This document shows positions 16,905 to 25,700 of a stretch of DNA of 59,147 nucleotides, in pieces; the stretch's first letter is position 1; each line of letters opens with the position of its first letter. The stretch comes from Chloroflexota bacterium (GTDB lineage: Bacteria > Chloroflexota > Anaerolineae > J036 > Brachytrichaceae), in the NCBI GenBank assembly GCA_023488685.1, contig JAMDDR010000542.1, forward strand, positions 1 to 59,147, written 5' to 3'. Position numbers and translations under genes: made by a program. A model generated the notes under the pieces. That model saw only the letters and a program-made list of their open reading frames with translations. It was not told the origin of the DNA and did no database searches.

Positions 16905-18075
16905 ATTCTTGGGTATCCACAATGGCAGCAGGCAACGCCTGTCTTATGCCATCTCCACCCCACGACACTGAAAGTGCTGTAAGCATGGCCCTGCCGTGTT
17001 TGAGCATCCGCGCGGCGTTCACATCCCGTTGGACAGTCTCGCCGCACAGCGGACAGACCCACTCGCGATCCGCAAGTGTGAGTTCCTTGTTCACGAACCC
17101 GCACGCAAAATGCGTCTGGCTGGACGCGAAGTACCGATCCCGCTTGCTCAACGTCTTGCCATTGGACTTCAGCACGTAGTCCAGCTTCAGCACGAAGCCC
17201 CCAAACGCCAAGTCGGACACCTTACGCCCCCACCGTGCTTTCATCCCAGTGAGATTCAGGTCTTCGATCCACACGACATCGTACGTCGTGGCAACGGCAC
17301 GCGCCGCCTTCCACTGCCAGTCGTCTCGCTTGCGCACAACGTCGCGGTGGACTCTCGCCAGTCTTTTAAGCGCCTTCGATCTGTTCCTCGAACCCAACTT
17401 CTTGCGCGACAAACTGCGGTTGGCCGCGCCGATCAAACGGCTGGCCTGCTTGAAGCACTCGGGCGATTCAATCGTGCTGCCATCGTCAAAGGTCAGGAAC
17501 GTCTTCAACCCAAAGTCCATGCCCCCGGTGTTACCCGTGGCGGCAAGGGTCGGCTCAACGTCTCCAACGTCGCAGGCGAAGCAAACCCAAAAATCCCCAA
17601 CAGAATCGCGCTTGGTGGTCACGGTCTTGATCTGGCCTTCAATCGGTCTGGAAAGAGAGAACTTGTGCGTCCGTCCATCGATCCTGATAATGTTGTCGGC
17701 AACCAGTTTCCAACCGGCCTGCTTCAGCGTGAAGGAGCGGTACGTGCGCGCCTTTCTGAACGACGGCGGTCGGATGCGCTTGTTGCCCCGCTTGGTCTCT
17801 TTGAAGAACAGCGCATAGCCGCGTTCGATACGCTGAATCACATCCTGCACGGACTGTGACCCCAACCCACCGATCCACTCGAAGCCCTCGCGTTGCTTCA
17901 GCCTGGCAATGTGACGCATGAGCGCATACTGGTTGAGGTGCTTGCCGGTCAGCCGGTAGTAGCGTTTGTGCAGTGCGATGCAGTGATTGTAGAGACGCGC
18001 GTGCAGATTCACCAGCCGATGAAGGTGCTTATTCTTCGGCTTGCGGTAGATTTTGTAGCTGAAGTGCTTGATCAT
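16891..18075 (-). CDS. tnpB: TnpB-like RNA-guided endonuclease of an IS200/IS605 element
   Basis: The 394-residue protein shows the TnpB layout: an N-terminal RNA-binding region with KHFSYKIYRKPKNKHLHRLVNLHARLYN, then RuvC pieces GMDFGLKTFLTFDDGS (first Asp, about residue 191) and VWIEDLNLTGMKAR (Glu, about residue 283), the zinc finger and QRDVNAARMLKHG (third Asp). All three catalytic acids are therefore present. In the zinc finger the usual first Cys is a His (QTHFACG) while CPLCG is intact. A 25-nt gap separates it from the tnpA stop. The codon-level signs point to a still functional or recently functional protein. Confidence 0.9.
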   Translation of the reverse strand: MIKHFSYKIYRKPKNKHLHRLVNLHARLYNHCIALHKRYYRLTGKHLNQYALMRHIARLKQREGFEWIGGLGSQSVQDVIQRIERGYALFFKETKRGNKRIRPPSFRKARTYRSFTLKQAGWKLVADNIIRIDGRTHKFSLSRPIEGQIKTVTTKRDSVGDFWVCFACDVGDVEPTLAATGNTGGMDFGLKTFLTFDDGSTIESPECFKQASRLIGAANRSLSRKKLGSRNRSKALKRLARVHRDVVRKRDDWQWKAARAVATTYDVVWIEDLNLTGMKARWGRKVSDLAFGGFVLKLDYVLKSNGKTLSKRDRYFASSQTHFACGFVNKELTLADREWVCPLCGETVQRDVNAARMLKHGRAMLTALSVSWGGDGIRQALPAAIVDTQESPSL

Positions 18076-18254
18076 CTCAAGATGACCTTTAGGTCATGAC
18101 CTACTTCGACGTCTGATCTTCTATGTACTGCTTGACCATGGCTTCGCGGATATGTCCCACCGACGCCACGTAGTAGCTGCGCGTCCACAGGCATGCAGCT
18201 GGCAGCGCGATTCGGAGAACTCCCGGCGCAGGATGAAGGAGGTGATGCCCTTGA

Positions 18255-18278
18255 AGAGACGCAAGATTTTGCGTCTCT
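18255..18278. repeat. 24-nt perfect palindrome inserted in tnpA
   Basis: The arms AGAGACGCAA and TTGCGTCTCT surround the loop GATT. It interrupts the tnpA reading frame without shifting it, adding a TAG stop. The flanking tnpA sequence (HRIVK before, FKGITS after) reads as if the palindrome had been added. It resembles small dispersed palindromes of the GTAGAGACG type known from cyanobacteria and some other bacteria; that relation is by memory, not by search. Confidence 0.75.
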
Positions 18279-18473
18279 ACTTGACGATGCGATGCGCCGA
18301 ATCGGCGGGACTGGCCTTCACCAACAGGTGCACGTGGTCAGGCATGATCTCCATACGTTCGATGCGGACGTGTAATTCGGTTGCCTTGACTGCTAACACC
18401 GCCTTCACCCGCGCCTGAATCCTGTCCGATAACACCGCACGCTGATACTTGGTACACCAAATCAGGTGATACC

Positions 18474-18481
18474 CGATATTG
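18474..18481. repeat. 8-bp target site duplication, left copy (IS1-family insertion)
   Basis: CGATATTG immediately before the IS1-family element matches the copy at 19743-19750 exactly. An 8-9 bp duplication is the usual length for IS1. Confidence 0.85.
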
Positions 18482-19742
18482 GGTAGTGTCCCTATATCGC
18501 GGTACACCGCTAACTCGACCAAAGATGCTTGGGTGGCACGCGAAAGCTGAGCAGTTCGTCCATCGACCAGATGTGATCGGTGAGGCTGGCTGCCATGGCT
18601 GGCGTGCGTGGTGCCCATAGCTTGGGCGAACCGCTGCCTTTGGTGGGAATGGGGCGTGACAGCTTTTGTCGAAGTCCGCCATGCGGTATGACGAAATGAT
18701 AGTAAGCAAACGAGAGTGCCAGTTGATGTTGCAGATACTCATGATCTTTGGAGAAAGCATTCACCTTGCGGCCCATGCGTCGTGCATGTTGGCGGATCGT
18801 CAGGTTGTTGCGCTCAACACCATATGTCGAGATCATCTGGGACACCGAGGAGCCCTGCAAGGCCTGAGCCACGCGCTGCGGAGAACCATAGATGATCTCG
18901 GTCGTGACTTCAACGACGCGCGATCCCTCACGGCGTTTACAAACAACGGCATACAACAGATCCTCCGGGGGAACCTTGTAGGACTGACGTGGGCGCCCTG
19001 GCTTCCCGGTATGTGGGGGATCAATCGTCTCTCCGTAGACCTCCAACAACGCGTCCGCGTAGTGGGGCAGTTCATCACTGGTGAAGAACGGGATATGCCC
19101 ATCCAGCCTGGTTTTCAGGCATTTCACGAGTTGTTTGCTTTCCTTCAACGTGCGTTTACCCGCCAGCCATGCCGGCACCACCTTGCTCACTGGAGCAAAG
19201 GCTACCCAAATCCAGGCATCGCCATACACTCCCATCATCTGTTCGAGCGGGGACAGTTGGTCTTCTTTCTTGCGCACAAACGTCCACAGTTCATCCAACT
19301 GGCATTCCGTCACGTGAAGCCGGCGGAAGTAATAGGCCATCACGTTTGCGCAATGTTCACCCAATTGCACGACCCATCGACACACGCTGTCTTTGTCAAC
19401 TTCCAGAATGCGCGCTGTTGCTCGAATGCTCATCCCCTCCGCCATCAACTTCGCGCCCAACTCATACGCCTGCAAGTCCGTGCGAATGCCCACATACGCA
19501 GTGCCTGCTCGGGCTTCGATCACCGTGCCACACTCAGCACACTGAAAGCGCGGCTCACCGCCATCACTGCCATGTCGCCGCAGCCGCGATTCATCTTCCA
19601 TCCGACCACACTTGGTGCATTGTCGATTCCGACAATGGCATGTCCGCAGATCCATTCTTTTGACCCCTTGGCTTTGTTTGCCAAGGAATCATGCTATCGC
19701 GCACGCACAGATTCCAGCGTGCCGCGTTATAGGGACACTACC
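18482..19742 (-). mobile_element. IS1-family insertion sequence (complete)
   Basis: The 1261-bp element has terminal inverted repeats GGTAGTGTCCCTATATCGCGG at the left (18482-18502) and its near complement ending GGGACACTACC at the right (19722-19742), differing at one or two positions. A single transposase frame fills it. It lies inside tnpA between codons for FNIG and YHLIW and is flanked by an 8-bp duplication. The intact ends and near-identical repeats suggest a recent insertion. Confidence 0.92.
18510..19655 (-). CDS. IS1-family transposase (single open frame)
   Basis: The 381-residue protein begins with an InsA-like zinc finger (CHCRNRQCTKCGRMEDESRL and FQCAECGTVIEAR), a helix-turn-helix (MSIRATARILEVDKDSVCRWV), then the IS1 DDE core: LDELWTFVRKKE (Asp), a central Asp near FFTSDELPHYADALLEV and the VERNNLTIRQHARRMGRKVNAFSKD stretch with the Glu, an IS1 signature. 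Classical IS1 needs a -1 frameshift between insA and insB; here both parts are one frame, as in other IS1-family members. Confidence 0.9.
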   Translation of the reverse strand: MDLRTCHCRNRQCTKCGRMEDESRLRRHGSDGGEPRFQCAECGTVIEARAGTAYVGIRTDLQAYELGAKLMAEGMSIRATARILEVDKDSVCRWVVQLGEHCANVMAYYFRRLHVTECQLDELWTFVRKKEDQLSPLEQMMGVYGDAWIWVAFAPVSKVVPAWLAGKRTLKESKQLVKCLKTRLDGHIPFFTSDELPHYADALLEVYGETIDPPHTGKPGRPRQSYKVPPEDLLYAVVCKRREGSRVVEVTTEIIYGSPQRVAQALQGSSVSQMISTYGVERNNLTIRQHARRMGRKVNAFSKDHEYLQHQLALSFAYYHFVIPHGGLRQKLSRPIPTKGSGSPKLWAPRTPAMAASLTDHIWSMDELLSFRVPPKHLWSS

Positions 19743-19750
19743 CGATATTG
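19743..19750. repeat. 8-bp target site duplication, right copy
   Basis: CGATATTG directly follows the right inverted repeat and matches 18474-18481. Joining the two flanks restores the tnpA reading frame ...NIG-YHLIW.... Confidence 0.85.
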
Positions 19751-19840
19751 AACGTTGCGGAGCGCGTCTTGTCGTACCTGTCGGCGGGCATTAGCTATAG
19801 TTATATGCAAACTAACGCCCGTGTCAACACTCGGAGCGCC

Positions 19841-22180
19841 TTACGGCGTGCCCTTGTATCCCCGGCCTAAAGGCACGGGCTTTACGGGCAAGGATCGTAA
19901 GACGATCGTGATCACAAGGGTGATGGCGCTGATGCCGGCGCCAACGTACAGATCCATGGGCCGGTAGCTCAGCTCGATAGTGCTGTTCCCGGCCGGAATT
20001 GGCACGCCCAGTAGCGCGCCATCCACGATGAGCGGGCGAACCTCTGTGCCATTGACCAGGGCTGTCCAGTTCCAGTGATAAGCCTCGCTCACGACCAGCA
20101 AGGTTGGCCCCTCTGCGTGCGCGGCGATCTTCATGTAGCCGGTGGCTTTGCCTTCCAGCCCGGCGCTGCCCCCTGCCGATCCCGGCACGCGCGATCCATC
20201 GCGGGCATAAATGACAGCTTCCCCCGACGGATCGTAATCATCCGCATTCAACCGTTGATAGAGGGCATCTTCATCCTGCACGCTAACGACGTTGGTCACC
20301 ACCCAGGCTGGCTGGGGGCCTGGCGCAGGCCAATCCAGCAGAAACGTGTTTGCTTCGATGTTCTGGTACTTATCCGTCGCGAGCTTACGATCTGGAATGC
20401 GCCGTCCGTCATCAGTACCCATGCCGCCACGCCAGGTCACGGTGTAATGGACATTCAGCAGGCGTGAATAGACGTCTTCCGGCGCGCGCTGTAAAAACGT
20501 TTGATAATCGCGCAACACGATCGGCGACCCACCACTGATCTCGCTGAGCCCGTTGACGCAAGCGCCGTTGAGTGGCAGCCCGTAATGGTTATACAGCCGG
20601 TAGGCGCCAGTGGATTTCAATCCTGGTGCCAGGTCTTCGGCCGCCTGAATCGGTGCCACTAAAGGCAGGGCGGGGAGGGGGTCTGCTGGTTGCTGAGTGG
20701 CCGTATAGCGGTTAATCGAAAACAGGTCGAACACCAGCAGTGCCAGCAGTGATGTTGCCCACAGCCAGCGTGGTGTGTGCCCCAGCCTCGATCGCCAGGC
20801 CAGCAGGCCGGCTGTTCCAAGCAGCCCCAGCGCGATCATCGCCACCCGGTCACTGTGGGTCCCAATTTCGGGATGAGCTGGGTTGGACAGCCGCGCAAAC
20901 AATAGCAGGCTGATCAGCACGGCGAAGGCCGCAACAGCCCAACCGGCGACATGTTTGCTCGCCCGCCACAGGCGGTAGCGCACGCGGGGACGCATGGGTG
21001 AAAGAAGGGTATGGAGACCGATGCTGCTTAATGTGCTGAGCGCAAACACGATGATGAGCGCGTGGCGTTCCTGGCTGTGAAACTGCTTATAACCGGGCGC
21101 AAACAGGTAGGCGAGGTCAAATCCTAGTGCGTTCGCTCCGAAACCAAGGACCAGCGCACCTATACTCACACTGATCCACAGCCATACCTCGGCGCGGCGC
21201 GAAGCGAGTGCCACTGCCACCAACACCAGTGTGACCATGCCGGCATACAGCGGCTGCCATACATTGGTCACGCCGGTCAGCACGAGCAGCGAGATGTCAT
21301 GCAACACAAAGCCGGTGCCCGCCTCATTAAAAGGCAATTGTGCGCGTGTCGATGCCAGCATGAAGGAAAGAGAGGGGAGGAGTTGAGCAGCAGACAGGCC
21401 AATGGCTAGTAAGGCCGCCAAGCCTCCACGCACCACGACCTGCTTGACGGATCGTTGTGTGCGCCAGGCCCAGAACCCAAACGCTGCGGCTCCGGCGTAG
21501 ACGACAAACAGGAGTGTCTGGGGGTGCCCGGCGGTGTACGCCATTGCAACACTGACGGCCAGCAAGATAGCTGGTCGCACACACTGGCGGAACGTGTTAC
21601 TGGCAGCCAGTTGCCGCAACGCAAGCAATATCAACGGCAGCCATGCGGCGGTCTCCAGGATGGCCGTTTGCAGCATGGCGTAACCGGTTACGAAACCGCT
21701 GAACGCATACGCTAGCGCCCCGAAGACACAGGCCAGCCGGTGCAACCGCGCGGAGCGCAGGAAGGCGTACATCGTGAGGGCTGCGATGAGTACATGCAGC
21801 ATGACCTCCCACTCAAGCGCACGCAGCGGGTAGGTGGACCAGCCGAGCAGGCGACCGAGCACCATTGTGCCCAGCACGGGTGGGTACAGCACCTGTGATT
21901 GCGGATCAGCCTGGAAAGGGTACCCACTGTATAAACATTCCTCAAAAATGGGAAACTGTCCCAGGTTGAGTTGGCGATAGGCCATCTGCCGGTAAGCCAG
22001 GAACTGCAGCGTAAAGTCACCTTGTTGAAAGGTCAGGCGATCCGATGCCACTGGGGTGAGGATACGCCAGAAGAACAGCAGCCAGGCTGCCAGAATAACG
22101 CCAATGGGTAGCAGCGTGCACAGGGTGGCCCGTGGCGTATGGTGGCGCGCTAAGCGTGTGGCGAAAGACGTAAAAGCCAT
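19841..22180 (-). CDS. YfhO-like polytopic membrane protein
   Basis: The 779-residue protein has about 12-13 membrane segments in its first two thirds, followed by a soluble C-terminal part and a last helix near the end. The loop after the first helix (RLTFQQGDFTLQFLAYRQM, then QADPQSQVLYPP) carries the acidic residues usual for GT-C-type glycosyltransferases of the YfhO/PMT group. The C-terminal DYDPSGEAVIYARDGSR and VLVVSEAYHWNWTALVNGTEV resemble the family's soluble domain. It probably transfers a sugar from a lipid donor at the outer face. The IS element ends about 20 nt from its stop codon but does not appear to cut the gene. Confidence 0.78.
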   Translation of the reverse strand: MAFTSFATRLARHHTPRATLCTLLPIGVILAAWLLFFWRILTPVASDRLTFQQGDFTLQFLAYRQMAYRQLNLGQFPIFEECLYSGYPFQADPQSQVLYPPVLGTMVLGRLLGWSTYPLRALEWEVMLHVLIAALTMYAFLRSARLHRLACVFGALAYAFSGFVTGYAMLQTAILETAAWLPLILLALRQLAASNTFRQCVRPAILLAVSVAMAYTAGHPQTLLFVVYAGAAAFGFWAWRTQRSVKQVVVRGGLAALLAIGLSAAQLLPSLSFMLASTRAQLPFNEAGTGFVLHDISLLVLTGVTNVWQPLYAGMVTLVLVAVALASRRAEVWLWISVSIGALVLGFGANALGFDLAYLFAPGYKQFHSQERHALIIVFALSTLSSIGLHTLLSPMRPRVRYRLWRASKHVAGWAVAAFAVLISLLLFARLSNPAHPEIGTHSDRVAMIALGLLGTAGLLAWRSRLGHTPRWLWATSLLALLVFDLFSINRYTATQQPADPLPALPLVAPIQAAEDLAPGLKSTGAYRLYNHYGLPLNGACVNGLSEISGGSPIVLRDYQTFLQRAPEDVYSRLLNVHYTVTWRGGMGTDDGRRIPDRKLATDKYQNIEANTFLLDWPAPGPQPAWVVTNVVSVQDEDALYQRLNADDYDPSGEAVIYARDGSRVPGSAGGSAGLEGKATGYMKIAAHAEGPTLLVVSEAYHWNWTALVNGTEVRPLIVDGALLGVPIPAGNSTIELSYRPMDLYVGAGISAITLVITIVLRSLPVKPVPLGRGYKGTP

Positions 22181-22216
22181 GAGATTGTCGTTGGCGCTAT
22201 TCTACTTGCGAAAGGG

Positions 22217-22273
22217 ACCCTCCCGCGGGTTGCTGTCACGACCGCAAACCGTTACGGGAACCCGCGGGAGGGT
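22217..22273. repeat. REP-like palindrome, copy 1 (away from the transposase gene)
   Basis: The 15-base arms ACCCTCCCGCGGGTT and AACCCGCGGGAGGGT are perfect; the inner part keeps TGCTGTCACGA, as in the copy at 56258. The element is 57 bases and sits between the YfhO-like start and the HExxH protein, in an intergenic position typical of REP sequences. Confidence 0.85.
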
Positions 22274-22305
22274 GGCCGGCAACCTCGTTCCACTACAATA
22301 ACCCT

Positions 22306-22773
22306 GTGTACGTGCGCAATCGCTCCCGCTACCCTACCGGTGAGGTGCAGCAACTTCTGGCTGTTGCCGCGGAAGGGATTGACACTGCGGACGTGGAAGT
22401 GCATATCCGTAACAGCAAGGGCTGTTTCAGCGGTACGGCCTTTTTCGCCCGTCCACGCCGGTTGCGGTTGCAGCCGGCAACGCGATGGCTCATCGTCGCG
22501 CGGATCGGCGTGCCGGATAGGTTCCCAATCCTACAGCATCATTATCCAGGCTTAAAGACCGCGCCGCGTTATGACATCATGAATTGGTGTGAAGCGGTTG
22601 TGCTGATCGTCGCGCATGAGTTGCGCCACGTGCAGCAGTTCCGCGCGCGTGCCGAGTGGATTTCAGTCCAGCGCAGCCTGCAGCCGCGTACGCAAGTGCG
22701 CCCGAGCGGTGAGGCGCGCTTTTCCGAGGTGGTCTGTGAACGTTGGGCGGTGGCGCGGTTGCACCGGGCTTAG
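22306..22773 (+). CDS. Small HExxH-containing hypothetical protein (possible metallopeptidase)
   Basis: The 155-residue frame starts at GTG 22306 (no strong SD). It has VVLIVAHELRHVQQFRARAE, with an HExxH zinc-protease motif (HELRH), and a basic N-terminal half. The Glu-rich SGEARFSEVVCERWAVARLH end may carry the third zinc ligand. The gene sits tail-to-tail with the glucan synthase, the ends overlapping by 4 nt. It looks like a small metal-dependent peptidase, but no known family is recognised and the third ligand is unsure. Confidence 0.6.
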   Translation: MYVRNRSRYPTGEVQQLLAVAAEGIDTADVEVHIRNSKGCFSGTAFFARPRRLRLQPATRWLIVARIGVPDRFPILQHHYPGLKTAPRYDIMNWCEAVVLIVAHELRHVQQFRARAEWISVQRSLQPRTQVRPSGEARFSEVVCERWAVARLHRA

Positions 22774-25700
22774 TCGCCCATGTGCACGGTAACTTCGTGC
22801 TGCTGATCGTCATCGACCAGCGGAACCAGGCTGCCGGACAGCGTATGCCCATCCATTTGAAGCCCTGTAACACCGTGTTCGACGTGAGCGTGGTTAAGGA
22901 CGTGAATCAGATAACGCGTGCGCTTGTAGCGATACTCGACGTCAAAACCGGGCCATTCCCGCGGTATATTTGGACTGATGAGTAACCCGTCGCCGGTTCG
23001 GCGCAGCCCCAGGATGGCCTCCAACCCTAGACGATACATCCAGCTTGCCGAGCCGGTGTACCACGTCCACCCGCCGCGCCCGATGTGCGGCGGAACACCG
23101 TAGATGTCCGCCGCAATCACGTACGGTTCGACCATATACTGCAGCATCTTTTCTGGCGTGTCACTGTGGTGGATCGGGCTGAGCATTTGGAACAACGAGG
23201 TGGCATTGCCTCCCTGGCCGAGTTCGGCATATGCCCATGCGGCCCAGATGGCCGCGTGCGTGTACTGGCCGCCGTTTTCTCGAATGCCTGGCACGTAACC
23301 CCGGATGTAGCCTGGATCGCGTGTCGTCTTGTCGAACGGCGGCGTAAACAATAACACCAGTTGGTCCGCTCTCCGCACCAGCCTCTCGTTGACGGACTGC
23401 ATGGCCTGGGTCGCGCGCTGTGGGTTGGCTGCGCCTGAAAGTACGGCCCACGATTGCGCGATGGAGTCAATCTGGCACTCGCGATTGGTTGCGGACCCCA
23501 GCGGTGTACCATCGTCGTAGTAGGCGCGGCGATACCACGCCCCGTCCCATGCCGCTGCCTCGACAGTTCGCTGCATGGATTGGGCCTGGCTGCGGTATGC
23601 GCCAGCCTGTTGCGTGTCGCCGAGCAACTCGCAGATGGGCGCGAAACGCATGAGCGTCCCGTAGACGAACCATGCCAGCCACACGCTCTCACCGTGCCCA
23701 TCGATGCCGACGCGGTTCATGCCGTCGTTCCAGTCGCCGCTGCCCATCAAAGGCAAGCCGTGTGGGCCCAGGGCATAGCATTTGCGCAGGGCGCGCCGGC
23801 AGTGCTCATACAGGCTGAACGTTTCCACGGTGGGTGAGAATTGGCCATAACGCTCTTCCTCCTCGGATTTGAGTGGTTCACCTCGCAAGAAGGGTGCCTG
23901 CTCGTCAAGGACGGATCGATCGCCGGTGGATTCGATGTAGTGTGCCGTGACATATGGCAGCCAGAGCAGATCGTCAGAACAACGCGAGCGAATACCACGC
24001 CCTGAAGGGGGGTGCCACCAGTGGAGTACGTCGCCGGCTTCGAACTGGTGTTGTGCGGCCTCAATAAGGTGAGCGCGGGCCAGCTCGGGCGCCGTGTGCA
24101 TCAAGGCCATGACGTCCTGTAATTGGTCGCGGAAACCGAACGCGCCGCTGGATTGGTAGAAGGCTGTTCGGCCCCACAGGCGACAGGTGATTGCCTGGTA
24201 GAGCAGCCAACGATTCAACAGCACGTCCATGGCGGGGTCAGGTGTATGCACCTGTACGGAGCCAAGCAGGTTGTCCCATTTCTGCACAGTTGCCTGCCAT
24301 GCGATATCGGCTTGAGCGGGATCTGCAAAGCGCTGGGCCAGTTGCAGCGCATCTTCGCGATGTGCGCCTTGTCCGATCACGAAGTGAATCTGTTGCTCTT
24401 CCCACGGTTGTAGATCCAGGTGAACCTGCAACGCGGCGCATGGATCAAAACCGGCAACCACCGACCCTGAGAGGCCGATGCGCCCAAGGGCAGCCGGCGT
24501 GCGTACGCTGCCCAGGCGTCCGAGGAACTCGGTTCGATCGGCCGTCACGCCGTGCAATGGTTTGCTGGCTGTGGCAAATGCAACGCGCTGGCCGAACTCG
24601 GCGCTGTACGGGTTACGCGTGAGCAGTGTCTGGTGCTCGCTGTCATACTCCGGCACAATGAAAGGACGCATGGCGTCTGCCGTGGTGCCGAGCACCCACT
24701 CGGCGTAATAAGTGACCGTGATGCGCCGGGATCTGTGTGAGGTGTTTCGCAAGTGCAGTTGCATGATCTTGACGGGGGCATCGGGTGCGGCGTAGATGCG
24801 CAAGTGTTGGGCCAATTCATGGCTGGCGTGTTCGAAAATGGTGTATCCTGCGCCGTGCCGTATCACATAAGCCGTTGTCGCGCCGATTGGCAGCGGCGTG
24901 GGTGACCACACTTCGCCGTTTTCCTCGTCACGCAGGTAGATGGCCTCTCCCGTCTCATCGCGGACCGGGTCGTTATTCCAGGGCGTCAAACGGTTCTCGC
25001 CACTGTTGATGGACCAGGTACAACTTGAGCCCGTTTCGGTGACGAGGAACCCAAATTCTGGATTGGCGATGACGTTCGTCCAGGGTGCAGGCGTCGATTC
25101 CCCCGGCGCAAGATGCATCACGTACTCGTGTCCATCCGCATCGAACCCACCCAGGCTGTTGTCGAAGCGTAGACCGGCTGGCCGCTCAATCGGCGCAGTT
25201 GGCGGTGGTCCAACGGATGTTGGGGTATCCGGCATGGGTATGAGTGGGGGCAGCCAGACGGGTTGTTCGTAAAGGTTGCCCAGTTGTTCGGCCAGTGTCC
25301 CGTTTGATCCAACGAATACGGCGCGAGCACTGGTGAGTCGCTTTAACCGATCGTCCTCATTGAGATTATCCGCGCGTATCACGAAAAGGCCATCCCGCCG
25401 GTTCAACCACATCGCATGGCCGGTGGCAGAAATGACGCGGTGAAGATAGTTGCTGAGATTCTGGTTGTATCCTGTATCCCCCTCGTTCAGGAAGACCACA
25501 TTGACGGTCACATGCCGTTCGCGCCAGTAGGCATGTGCTCGTAACGCATCGCGGATGATGGGTGCCCCCTCTTTATCCAGGCGCACGAGCATGATAGGGT
25601 AATCACCCGAAATGCCATATGCCCATAACCCGCTCTGTCCCTTCTCATTTGCTGACAGCGTTTCTGGGGCAGCACGCCGTGTGCTTTGTGAATAGAGCAA

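Larger units (their letters stand above)
18101..19791 (-). pseudogene. tnpA: tnpA of the IS200/IS605 element, inactivated three ways
   Basis: The Y1 transposase starts at 19791 (MPADRYDKTRSATFNIG), is split by an IS1-family element and resumes as YHLIWCTKYQRAVLSDRI. It keeps the HUH motif in IMPDHVHLLVKASP. After HRIVK a 24-nt palindrome adds an in-frame stop (18255-18278); FKGITSFILRREFSESRCQL then continues in the same frame. Near 18190 a one-base shift is needed to reach LWTRSYYVASVGHIREAMVK, which ends at 18101. The catalytic Tyr segment SYYVASVG is thus only encoded after stop and shift. Active TnpA cannot be produced. Confidence 0.9.
16875..19822 (-). mobile_element. IS200/IS605-type element (tnpA broken, tnpB intact-looking) carrying a nested IS1-family element
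   Basis: On the minus strand the order is tnpA (start 19791, interrupted) then tnpB (18075-16891). Upstream of tnpA the flank reads TTGAC (minus strand, forward 19823-19827), a known IS605-family target/TAM-like motif. After tnpB the end is GAGTGGTCAA next to a CCCCG/CGGGG stem, a typical right end. The outer boundaries are inferred from these signals and could be off by a few bases. The element lies between the URO-D-like gene and the YfhO-like gene. Confidence 0.75.

Noticed and set aside
16814..17104. Longer N-terminus for the URO-D-like gene
   Set aside because: The extra open frame runs through the transposon right end and tnpB; the ATG at 16813 has a strong SD and the conserved family start.
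16996..17859. A 287-codon plus-strand frame opposite tnpB
   Set aside because: Antisense shadow of tnpB, which has the RuvC motifs on the minus strand.
18666..19751. A 361-codon plus-strand frame across the IS1-family element
   Set aside because: It is the antisense shadow of the transposase, whose zinc finger, DDE core and inverted repeats are clear on the minus strand.
19841..19900. Truncation of the YfhO-like C-terminus by the IS element
   Set aside because: A stop codon follows a plausible C-terminus about 20 nt before the element end, so the gene need not be cut.
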